From contig JAATFK010000108.1 of NCBI GenBank assembly GCA_015655225.1, positions 1-9,088 of the forward strand: a DNA stretch of 9,088 bases. The letters are read 5' to 3'. This DNA comes from Solirubrobacterales bacterium (GTDB taxonomy: Bacteria; Actinomycetota; Thermoleophilia; Solirubrobacterales; Solirubrobacteraceae). This document shows, piece by piece, positions 1 to 5,589 of this stretch. Numbering within the stretch: the stretch's first letter is position 1; each line of letters begins with the position of its first letter. Made by a program: the position numbers and the translations under genes. The notes below the pieces were generated by a model. That model did no database searches and was not told the origin of the DNA. It saw only the letters and a program-made list of their open reading frames with translations.

Positions 1-774
1 GACCTCGCCTCCCCGCCCCAGGGCCGGCCCGTCGTGATCCAGGCGGGCGACTCCGACGCCGGGCGCGAGTTCGCCGCCGAGCACGCCGACGGCATCTTCA
101 CCCGCCACGCGACGCTCGACGAGGGCCGGGCGTTCGTCGCCGACGTCAAGGGCCGCCTGGCGCGCTACGGGCGGCGCCCCGAGGACCTGCTCGTGCTCCC
201 GGGGGCGTCGTTCGTGCTCGGCGACACCGACGCCGAGGCGCAGGAGCTGGCGGCGATCGTGCGCCGCCAGCAGGTCAGCGGCGCGACCGCGATCGTCTTC
301 ATGGAGCAGCTCTGGAACCGCGACCTCTCCGAGTACGACCCCGACGGGCCGCTGCCGAGCGTCGACCCGATCGAGGGCGACAGCACGATCGCGCCCGGCA
401 GCATCGCGGCGCGCATGTACAGAGGCCGGCGGCTCGAGGTCGCGAACGAGTGGCGTGCCCGCGCCGAGGCCGAGAGACTGTCGATCCGCGACCTGATGGT
501 CGAGGTCGCGAGCCGCCAGTCGTTCGTCGGCTCGCCGGAGACCGTCGCCGACGCGCTCGACGCGCACGTCCAGGGGAACGCGTGCGACGGCTTCATCCTC
601 GTCCCCCACATCACGCCCGCCGGCCTCGACCAGTTCGCCGAGCGCGTCGTCCCGCTGCTGCAGGAGCGCGGCGTCTTCCGCACCGAGTACGAGGGCGACA
701 CGCTGCGCGATCGGCTCGGGCTCACGCCGGGCGGGACGGTGGCGACGAGCCAGCCGACCCGCGTCGCCGGCTGA
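1..774 (+). CDS. LLM-class flavin-dependent monooxygenase, NtaA/SnaA/DszA family (5' truncated by window)
   Basis: This is the C-terminal part (257 residues in the window) of a bacterial luciferase-like FMNH2-dependent monooxygenase of the nitrilotriacetate/DszA/SnaA group. These enzymes take reduced flavin from a partner reductase and oxygenate small organic substrates. The frame is open from base 1, and the first visible residues (SPPQGRPVVIQAGDSDAGRE) match the conserved PQGxPVxxQAGxSxxGR region of the family. The segments GFILVPHITPAGLDQF and GVFRTEYEGDTLRDRLGL match the usual C-terminal signature. Family members are about 440-460 residues, so roughly 190-200 N-terminal residues lie to the left. 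The stop at 774 is 16 bp from the convergent hydrolase stop. Substrate cannot be told from this half; family assignment is confident, specific function is not. Confidence 0.9.
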   Translation, partial: DLASPPQGRPVVIQAGDSDAGREFAAEHADGIFTRHATLDEGRAFVADVKGRLARYGRRPEDLLVLPGASFVLGDTDAEAQELAAIVRRQQVSGATAIVFMEQLWNRDLSEYDPDGPLPSVDPIEGDSTIAPGSIAARMYRGRRLEVANEWRARAEAERLSIRDLMVEVASRQSFVGSPETVADALDAHVQGNACDGFILVPHITPAGLDQFAERVVPLLQERGVFRTEYEGDTLRDRLGLTPGGTVATSQPTRVAG

Positions 775-777
775 CCA

Positions 778-805
778 GCGCCTCGCCGCGTCAGGCGGCC
801 GGCGC
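778..805. terminator. GC-rich hairpin at convergent gene ends, possible bidirectional terminator
   Basis: The convergent stops at 774 and 791 sit beside a potential stem: GCGCC (778-782) and CGCC (784-787) pair with GGCG (794-797) and GGCGC (801-805) around a six-base loop with small internal bulges. The hydrolase stop codon lies within the loop. No T-tract follows on either strand, so a classical intrinsic terminator is not shown. In DNA this GC-rich such stems also occur by chance. Confidence 0.25.
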
Positions 806-1786
806 CTCCAGGATCCGCCGCAGCCACCGCAGCCGCGCCGCGCTCGCGTCCTGGGAGACGCGCGCCTGGGGGACCCAGAAGTCGAAGGCGTGGAAGGCGC
901 CCGGCCAGAGGTGCAGCTCGATCTCGCCGCCGGCCCGCGCGATCCGCGCGGCGTAGTCGACGACCTCGTCGCGGAAGGTCTCGGCGGTCCCGACGTCGAG
1001 GAACGCGGGCGGGAGTCCCGACAGGTCCTCGGCGCGGGCGGCGGCCGCGTAGGCGGGGGTGTCGGGACCGCCGCGGGCGTCGCCGAGGAGCGCCGTCCAG
1101 CCGGTCTCGTTGGCGGTCCGGTCCCACACCCCGGCGCCCGCCATCTGCCGGGCCGAGACGGAGTCGTTGCGGTCGTCGAGCATCGGATACATCAGCAGCT
1201 GGGCGAGCGGGCGCACCACGCCGCGGTCGCGCGCCAGCAGCGCCAGCGACGCGGCGAGGCCGGCGCCCGAGCTGGCGCCGACGAGCAGGATCCGCTCGCG
1301 CGCGCCGCCGATCTGCTCGGCCTGCTCCGCCGCCCAGAGGAGGGCGGCGTAGGCGTCCTCGACGGCAGCCGGGTAGGGATGCTCGGGGGCGAGCCGGTAG
1401 TCGACCGAGACGACGACGAGGCCCAGTTCGCTCGCCCAGGGGAGGACGGCGTCGAGGCCGAACCGGTGGTCCCCCATCACCATCCCGCCGCCGTGCGTGA
1501 AGAGGACGATCGGCCGGCCCGGCGCCAGGCCGGCGGGGCGGGCGATCAGGAGCGGGACGTCGGGCGCGTCGGCCGGGCCGGGGATCGAGCGCTCGGTGAT
1601 CTCGAAGGCGCCGTTGTCGGCGAGGTCCTCGACGCTCGGGGCCGCCGCGTCCGCGACCGCGCGCAGGCCGTCGAGCATCTCGGGCGTGATCGCGGGCGGC
1701 ATCAGCTCGTGGATGGAGGGCAGCGCCGCTGTCAGCTCCGGGTCGAACGGCGGCGGGCGGTGGGTCGAGCGCGTGGTGGTGCTCAT
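791..1786 (-). CDS. alpha/beta hydrolase, hormone-sensitive-lipase (family IV) esterase
   Basis: This is a 331-residue carboxylic-ester hydrolase of the HSL group, expected to act in the cytoplasm on short acyl esters. The oxyanion-hole motif HGGG is at residues 98-101, followed by DYRLAPEHPYPAAVED (129-144), typical of this family. The nucleophile elbow reads GASSG (170-174), making Ser172 the likely nucleophile; most relatives have GDSAG. Asp273 (FRDE) and His299 (GAFHAFDF) complete the triad. The ATG at 1784-1786 is chosen because AGGAGT (plus-strand 1791-1796) lies just upstream and family similarity begins soon after it. A longer reading frame upstream would run through the MarR gene and is not credible. 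It is divergent from the MarR regulator across a palindromic operator, so it is probably a MarR target. Natural substrate unknown. Confidence 0.93.
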   Translation of the reverse strand: MSTTTRSTHRPPPFDPELTAALPSIHELMPPAITPEMLDGLRAVADAAAPSVEDLADNGAFEITERSIPGPADAPDVPLLIARPAGLAPGRPIVLFTHGGGMVMGDHRFGLDAVLPWASELGLVVVSVDYRLAPEHPYPAAVEDAYAALLWAAEQAEQIGGARERILLVGASSGAGLAASLALLARDRGVVRPLAQLLMYPMLDDRNDSVSARQMAGAGVWDRTANETGWTALLGDARGGPDTPAYAAAARAEDLSGLPPAFLDVGTAETFRDEVVDYAARIARAGGEIELHLWPGAFHAFDFWVPQARVSQDASAARLRWLRRILEAPAA

Positions 1787-1815
1787 GGACACTCCTGTGG
1801 GTAGATGCTTGATAC

Positions 1816-1835
1816 TCTCAGGTATATACATGAGA
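1816..1835. promoter_or_regulatory. palindromic operator, probable MarR binding site
   Basis: The arms TCTCA (1816-1820) and TGAGA (1831-1835) flank the perfect palindrome GTATATAC (1822-1829). Nine of ten base pairs in the 20-bp element are symmetric; only the 1821/1830 pair breaks symmetry. The AT-rich core stands out in this GC-rich DNA. It lies in the 91-bp gap between the divergent hydrolase and MarR genes, where MarR proteins normally bind 16-20 bp palindromes to control themselves and the neighbour. A weak plus-strand promoter overlaps it: TTGATA (1809-1814), 17-bp spacer, GAGACT (1832-1837). Confidence 0.7.
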
Positions 1836-1857
1836 CTGTCACGCAGATCATGGAATG

Positions 1858-1867
1858 TCTCAGGTAT
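1858..1867. repeat. second copy of operator half-site TCTCAGGTAT
   Basis: The ten bases TCTCAGGTAT at 1858-1867 exactly repeat 1816-1825, 42 bp start to start, close to four helical turns. The copy here lacks the inverted partner present in the first element. A third related half-site, TGAGAC (1831-1836), is inverted relative to GTCTCA (1857-1862). It lies 11 bp before the chosen MarR start, so it could be a secondary site for autorepression. The repeat is seen in the sequence; the role is inferred. Confidence 0.5.
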
Positions 1868-1877
1868 CGTCTTCGTG

Positions 1878-2336
1878 GTGACCGCCAAGCCCTTCACCGG
1901 CGAGAGCCTTCCCGAGGAGCTGCGGCGGGGGGAGCTGCCCGAGGTGCGGCTCGCGATGCTCGACTTCGTCGGCGAGTTCCTGCTCGACTTCGACCGCGCG
2001 GCCCGGCGCGCCGGGCTGACGCTCGCCCAGGCGCGGGTGCTCGGCTTCGCGGTGCTGAAGCCGTCCTCGATGCGCGAGATCGCCGAGCAGTTCGGCAGCG
2101 ACCCGTCGAACATCACCGCCAAGGTCGACCGGCTGATCGAGCTGGGCCTGGTCGAGCGCCGGCCCGACGACGCCGACGGCCGCATCCGGCTGATCGCGGC
2201 GACGCCCGCCGGCGTCGACCTGATGCAGCGGCTGTGCGCGAGCCGCGAGTGGCTCGCCAGCGTGCTCGAGCGCCTGAGCGACGACGAGGTCGAGACCGTC
2301 AGAGCGGCGCTCGGCCTCCTGCTGCGCGACGCCTGA
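1878..2336 (+). CDS. MarR-family transcriptional regulator
   Basis: This is a 152-residue winged-helix regulator. Residues 48-60 (LTLAQARVLGFAV) form the pre-HTH helix, 63-93 the helix-turn-helix (SMREIAEQFGSDPSNITAKVDRLIELGLVER), and 94-106 the wing (RPDDADGRIRLIA), all standard for MarR. The last helices supply the dimer interface. GTG at 1878 is preferred because codons before it (AGA, TCA, AGA, TCA, AAT, TCA) are AT-ending and unlike the genome, while G/C-ending codons begin there. An in-frame ATG at 1830 has a weak AGG upstream but would put the start inside the operator. There is no strong Shine-Dalgarno for the chosen start. One cysteine (Cys120) is present, so redox sensing is possible but unsupported. 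The sulfurtransferase follows after 22 bp and is probably co-transcribed. Confidence 0.9.
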   Translation: MTAKPFTGESLPEELRRGELPEVRLAMLDFVGEFLLDFDRAARRAGLTLAQARVLGFAVLKPSSMREIAEQFGSDPSNITAKVDRLIELGLVERRPDDADGRIRLIAATPAGVDLMQRLCASREWLASVLERLSDDEVETVRAALGLLLRDA

Positions 2337-2358
2337 CCCCGCAACCGAGGAGCGACCG

Positions 2359-3231
2359 ATGACCACCGACCCGCTGCCCACCCCGCTGGCCTCCACGAGC
2401 TGGCTGGCCGAGCACCTCGACGATCCGGACCTGCGGATCCTCGACGCCACCGTCGTGCTGACGCCGCCCGCCGGCGCCGGGGACGAGTGGTCCGTCGCCT
2501 CCGGTCAGTCGCTCCACGACGCCGCGCACGTTCCGGGCGCGCACTACGCGAACCTGATCGACGATCTCTCCGAGCCCGAGGGCCGCTTCACGCGCCCGAG
2601 CGCCGAGCGCTTCACCGCCGCGATCGAGCGGCTCGGGGTCGGCGACGGGACGCGGGTCGTCGTCTACGACCGGGGCGGCGGCGTCTGGGCGGCGCGCCTC
2701 TGGTGGCTGCTGCGCTCGTTCGGCTTCGACGACGCGGCCGTGCTCGACGGCGGCTGGGCGCTCTGGGAGGCCGAGGGGCGGCCCGTCACCGCGTCGCCGA
2801 CGCCGGTGGCCGGGCCAGCATCCTTCACCGCGCGCGAGCGGCCGTCGCTGTTCGCCGACCGCGACGACGTGCTGGCGGTCGTGAACGACGGCGGCGCGTG
2901 CCTCGTCAACGCGCTCGACCGCGAGGACTTCGAGGCCACGAGCACGGACCGCTACCCGCGCCCGGGGCGGATCCCCGGCAGCCTCAGCGTCCCCGCCGGG
3001 CGGCTGACCGATCCCGCGACCGGTCGCGTCCTGCCGGTCGAGGAGCTGCGCGCGGCGTTCGCGGACGTGCTGGCGAGACCGGGGCGGAAGATCACCTACT
3101 GCGGCGGCGGGATCGCGGCGACCGCCGATGCGCTCGCCCTGACGCTGCTCGGCGAGGAGGACGTCGCGGTCTACGACGGCTCGCTGGCGGAGTGGACGGC
3201 CGACCCGGCGCTGCCGCTCGAAGTCGGCTGA
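2359..3231 (+). CDS. sulfurtransferase with two rhodanese domains (thiosulfate/3-mercaptopyruvate type)
   Basis: This 290-residue protein has the tandem rhodanese layout of thiosulfate or mercaptopyruvate sulfurtransferases, which move sulfane sulfur through a cysteine persulfide. The N-terminal, non-catalytic domain covers about residues 13-145 and contains HVPGAHYANLIDDL and YDRGGGVWAARLWWLLR, with Asp104 in the position equivalent to the active cysteine. The C-terminal domain (about 162-288) has GRIPGSLSVPAGRL and the loop YCGGGIAAT with Cys248 as the likely persulfide residue. The CGGGIAA loop differs from the classical CRKGVT of rhodanese and CGSGVTA of mercaptopyruvate enzymes, so the donor is uncertain. 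GAGGAG (2347-2352) sits six bases before the ATG. The gene follows MarR with a 22-bp gap. Its last 61 bp overlap the TetR gene on the other strand. Confidence 0.92.
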   Translation: MTTDPLPTPLASTSWLAEHLDDPDLRILDATVVLTPPAGAGDEWSVASGQSLHDAAHVPGAHYANLIDDLSEPEGRFTRPSAERFTAAIERLGVGDGTRVVVYDRGGGVWAARLWWLLRSFGFDDAAVLDGGWALWEAEGRPVTASPTPVAGPASFTARERPSLFADRDDVLAVVNDGGACLVNALDREDFEATSTDRYPRPGRIPGSLSVPAGRLTDPATGRVLPVEELRAAFADVLARPGRKITYCGGGIAATADALALTLLGEEDVAVYDGSLAEWTADPALPLEVG

Positions 3232-3803
3232 GCCGCGAACGCCTGGATCGCGAGGGTGGCGAAGCGGCGGGAGGCGGCGGCCTTGGCGGCCGGCGTGGCG
3301 CCGCGGATGCCGCGGTGGGCCATCAGCATCAGGACGAGGTCGTCCATCACGAAGTCGGACCGGAGGTCACCGGCCGCCTGCGCGCGACGGGACAGCTCGG
3401 TGATCGCGCCGAGCGTGTGGCGGCGGCTCGCGGCGAGGTCGACCGCGTCGGGGAAGGTCGCCATGAAGGCTGAGGTGAAGCCGCGGTTGCGCGCGTGCAG
3501 CTCGCAGATCCGCTCGATCACCTGACAGAAGCCGTGCCAGGGATCGGGGTCGGCGAGCGCCTCCTCGACGATCACGTGACACATGCCGGCCTCGTCGGCA
3601 AAGGCCTCGCTCGCGAGGATCTCCTTGGTCGGGAAGCGGCGGTAGAGGGTGGCGGGGCCGACGCCCGCGCGCCGGGCGATCTCCCGCATCGTCACGCCGA
3701 GGCCGTCGGTCGCGAAGGCCGCGCGAGCGGCGTCGAGGATCCGCTCGCGGTTGTCGAGGGCGTCGGAGCGCAGCGTCTGCGTCTGAGGCAATTGCGCCGT
3801 CAC
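3171..3803 (-). CDS. TetR/AcrR-family transcriptional regulator
   Basis: With the GTG at 3801-3803 this is a 210-residue repressor. The N-terminal DNA-binding domain (about 18-64) contains NRERILDAARAAF and the helix-turn-helix TMREIARRAGVGPATLYRRF followed by PTKEIL, a textbook TetR pattern. The ligand-binding C-terminal half is variable, as usual, and ends in a low-complexity Ser/Ala/Gly tail. The frame extends to a TTG at 3821, but its first codons (TTG GCT AAA GTG AGA) look non-coding, and TAAAGT (minus strand, 3816-3811) sits seven bases before GTG 3803, suggesting leaderless translation. It is divergent from the MDR oxidoreductase and is likely to regulate it. Its 3' end overlaps the sulfurtransferase by 61 bp, so the two transcripts are antisense there. 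The start is less certain than the family. Confidence 0.9.
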   Translation of the reverse strand: MTAQLPQTQTLRSDALDNRERILDAARAAFATDGLGVTMREIARRAGVGPATLYRRFPTKEILASEAFADEAGMCHVIVEEALADPDPWHGFCQVIERICELHARNRGFTSAFMATFPDAVDLAASRRHTLGAITELSRRAQAAGDLRSDFVMDDLVLMLMAHRGIRGATPAAKAAASRRFATLAIQAFAAQPTSSGSAGSAVHSASEPS

Positions 3804-3809
3804 CGCTCT

Positions 3810-3837
3810 CACTTTAGCCAAGTGGACGGGGGCGTCC
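3810..3837. promoter_or_regulatory. two adjoining inverted repeats, probable TetR operator region
   Basis: CACTT (3810-3814) and AAGTG (3820-3824) form a perfect inverted repeat with a five-base centre. Directly adjoining it, GGACG (3824-3828) and CGTCC (3833-3837) form a second with a four-base G-run centre. The two share base 3824. They sit between the divergent TetR and oxidoreductase starts, and the first covers the proposed tetR -10. TetR dimers usually bind such sites to repress both directions. Which repeat is bound cannot be told from sequence; the GC-rich one is more likely to be coincidental. Confidence 0.5.
3811..3816 (-). promoter_or_regulatory. possible -10 element of a leaderless tetR transcript
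   Basis: On the minus strand TAAAGT matches four of six positions of TATAAT, and its end is seven bases from GTG 3803. That is the spacing expected if transcription begins at the start codon, and no Shine-Dalgarno precedes that codon. No convincing -35 is visible. Leaderless mRNAs are common in actinobacteria. Confidence 0.35.
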
Positions 3838-3878
3838 GTTAGCGTCGGCGGCCCGACCCGACGACCACGGAGACTTCA

Positions 3879-4862
3879 GTGAAGGCGGTTGCGATCCAGG
3901 CGTTCGGCGGCCCCGAGGGGCTTGCCATCATCGACCTTCCCGACCCGAGCCCGGCCGCTGGGCAGGCGCTGATCGCGGTCGAGGCGATCGGCGTCGGCGG
4001 CGTCGACGTGCTGATCCGCAGCGGCGCCGTCGCCGCCTACGGCTTCCAGGCGGGCCACGTGCCCGGCAGCGAGATCGCGGGCACCGTGACCGCGGTCGGC
4101 GACGGCGTCGACGCGTCGTGGCTCGGCCGGCGCGCGTGGGGATTCACCGGCCTGGGCGGCGGCTACGCCGAGCGGGCGGTCGTGGACGCCGACACGCTCG
4201 TTTCCCTCCCCGAGGGCCTCTCGGCCGCCGACGCGGTGACGCTCGGCACCTCGGGGGTGGTGGCGGAGCACGCCCTGCGCCACGCGCACTTCACGCGCGG
4301 CGAGTCGGTGCTGGTGCGGGGCGCGGCGGGTGGGATCGGGATCGTGACGATCCAGCTCGCGGCGCGCGAGGGCGCCGGCGCGGTGGCGGTGACGACCTCC
4401 TCGGCGGAGCGCGGCGAGCGGCTGCGCGAGCTGGGCGCGACGCACGTGCTCGACCGAGCGGGCCGCGCGGACGGCGCCGACGCGGACGACGCGCCCGCTG
4501 GCTACGACGTGATCATCGACATCATCGCCGGAGCGGAGCTGCCGTCGTTCTTCGCCGCGCTGAATCCGAACGGCCGGATGGTCGCCGTCGGAGCGGTCGC
4601 GGGCCCGCCGCCGGCAGACTTCGGGATGGAGCTGTTCACGGCGTTCCAGCGGTCGATGTCGTTCGCGACCTTCAGCACGAACACCGTCCCCCAAGCCGCC
4701 AGAACCACGACGACCGCCGACCTGTTCGCAGCCGCGACGCGCGGCGAGCTGCGCTCGGTCGTGCACGAGCTGCTGCCGCTCGACCAGGCCGTGCTGGCGC
4801 ATCAGAAGATGGACGCCGGGGAGGTGCTCGGGCGGGTGGTGCTGGTGCCGGCGGGGGGCTGA
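3879..4862 (+). CDS. NADP-dependent quinone-oxidoreductase-type MDR protein (zinc-free)
   Basis: This 327-residue medium-chain dehydrogenase/reductase resembles quinone oxidoreductase, which transfers hydride from NADPH to quinones or activated alkenes. The N-terminal GroES-like fold starts MKAVAIQAFGGPEGL and contains HVPGSEIAGTVTAVGDGV (60-77). The Rossmann domain carries GAAGGIGIVTIQLA beginning at Gly148, the AxxGxxG-type nucleotide site of this branch. Neither the catalytic nor the structural zinc cysteine set is present, separating it from the alcohol dehydrogenase at 5590-6645. GTG 3879 has GGAG at 3869-3872, six bases upstream, and gives the canonical N-terminus. It is divergent from the TetR gene with paired inverted repeats between them, so induction by a quinone or electrophile through TetR is a reasonable inference. 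Length is normal and the gene looks intact. Confidence 0.92.
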   Translation: MKAVAIQAFGGPEGLAIIDLPDPSPAAGQALIAVEAIGVGGVDVLIRSGAVAAYGFQAGHVPGSEIAGTVTAVGDGVDASWLGRRAWGFTGLGGGYAERAVVDADTLVSLPEGLSAADAVTLGTSGVVAEHALRHAHFTRGESVLVRGAAGGIGIVTIQLAAREGAGAVAVTTSSAERGERLRELGATHVLDRAGRADGADADDAPAGYDVIIDIIAGAELPSFFAALNPNGRMVAVGAVAGPPPADFGMELFTAFQRSMSFATFSTNTVPQAARTTTTADLFAAATRGELRSVVHELLPLDQAVLAHQKMDAGEVLGRVVLVPAGG

Positions 4863-4884
4863 CACGAGCTGCGCCCTGGCGCTC

Positions 4885-4982
4885 GCCGGCACAGCCGAGC
4901 CGGCCCGCTCCGCCGGCAGGGGTGTTCACGGGGCGGGCCGACTCGTGCCGTGAGTCAGGACGCCCGGCGGGAAGGCGGGCGT
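4885..4982. other. intergenic hairpin cluster, possible terminator for the oxidoreductase
   Basis: The 400-bp stretch 4863-5262 lacks a recognisable intact gene. Three short inverted repeats occur after the oxidoreductase stop: GCCGGC (4885-4890) with GCCGGC (4899-4904), GACTC (4940-4944) with GAGTC (4952-4956), and ACGCCCG (4960-4966) with CGGGCGT (4976-4982), the last a perfect seven-base stem with a nine-base loop. None is followed by a T-run, so intrinsic termination is only possible, not shown. The rest of the stretch holds the small minus-strand ORF at 4995-5240. Confidence 0.3.
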
Positions 4983-4994
4983 TGCGGAGAGCAT

Positions 4995-5240
4995 TCACCG
5001 GATTCCGCGAGACGAACCAGTTTCCGAAGGAGGAACTTCGTAGGACGCGCACAGCTGCTCCCATGCGCGCTCGACCTCGAATCCCGGCGGCGACTCGAAG
5101 CGCCGGTCGGTCAGCAGCACCTCCGTCTCGGGCGTGAGCTGGTGCAGCGCGAGCGTGCCGTCGCGGTCGGCGGCAACCAGCTCCCACCCCGGCGGCGCGC
5201 CGGCACGCGAATCTCCGACGACGCTGACGCCCACTGACAC
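4995..5240 (-). CDS. small hypothetical protein, unrecognised
   Basis: An 81-codon frame from GTG 5240 (GTG 5234 is an alternative) encodes a protein I do not recognise. Residues from about 16 to 67, including GWELVAADRDGTLALHQL, are encoded by strongly G/C-ending codons and have a balanced, globular-looking composition with two tryptophans and one cysteine, unlike the Arg/Pro/Ala-rich shadow frames. No signal peptide, membrane segment or known motif is visible. The last dozen codons (GAA GTT CCT CCT, then ACT GGT) lose that bias, so the C-terminus may be decayed or run on into non-coding DNA. No Shine-Dalgarno is seen, and the start lies only 22 bp from the deformylase start on the other strand. 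It may be a real small gene or a remnant. Confidence 0.4.
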   Translation of the reverse strand: MSVGVSVVGDSRAGAPPGWELVAADRDGTLALHQLTPETEVLLTDRRFESPPGFEVERAWEQLCASYEVPPSETGSSRGIR

Positions 5241-5262
5241 TGATCGCCCGCACGATCACCGC

Positions 5263-5589
5263 ATGGGAGACGCGCGCCGCCAGGCCTATCGCGAGATCCG
5301 CCGCTGGGGCGACCCCGTGCTGCGGACGCAGGCGCTGCCGGTGACGCGCTTCGACGCCTTCCTCGCGCGGGAGCTGGAGCGGCTCGAGCGGGTGCTGGAC
5401 GGCGCGGCGGGCACCGGCCTTGCCGCGCCGCAGATCGGCCGGCTCGCCCGCCTCGTCGTCTACCGGCTGCCCGGCGACGACCCGGCCGCCGTGCCCGTGC
5501 GCGTGCTCGTCAACCCGGTGATCGTGGAGCGGTCGCAGGAGCGCGCGACGTTCCCGGAGGGCTGCCTCAGCATGCCGGGGAATCGGCGC
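5263..5589 (+). pseudogene. peptide deformylase, 3'-truncated (lacks HExxH)
   Basis: From ATG 5263 the product is clearly a polypeptide deformylase, the metalloenzyme that removes the formyl group from nascent N-termini. REIRRWGDPVLRTQALPV (10-27) is the usual N-terminus, GTGLAAPQIG (50-59) is motif 1, and EGCLS (99-103) is motif 2 with metal ligand Cys101. Similarity stops after MPG (residue 106, base 5580). The following codons are the antisense of the alcohol dehydrogenase 3' end. Motif 3, HExxH, which carries the other two metal ligands and the catalytic Glu, is absent, and about 60-70 residues of a normal 165-190 are missing. The frame stays open to 6684 only because it mirrors the dehydrogenase gene, so a 473-codon call would be a false chimera. 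It should be inactive. No clear ribosome site precedes the ATG. The missing 3' part does not reappear elsewhere in the window. Confidence 0.82.

Noticed and set aside
165..1127. Long minus-strand frame opposite the monooxygenase and in another frame of the hydrolase
   Set aside because: Composition is Arg/Pro-rich shadow sequence; the monooxygenase and hydrolase motifs explain the region on the other frames.
1830..1877. ATG at 1830 as the start of MarR
   Set aside because: Although an AGG lies seven bases upstream, the 16 codons before 1878 are mostly AT-ending and the ATG is embedded in the operator palindrome; kept only as an alternative.
791..2344. 517-codon minus-strand frame extending the hydrolase upstream through the MarR gene
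   Set aside because: The hydrolase has a good ribosome site and normal N-terminus at 1786; the extra part is antisense to a clear MarR gene and is Ser/Arg-rich without family features.
3876..4892. 338-codon minus-strand frame opposite the MDR oxidoreductase
   Set aside because: His/Arg/Gln-rich shadow translation with no motif; the plus-strand gene has full domain evidence and a ribosome site.
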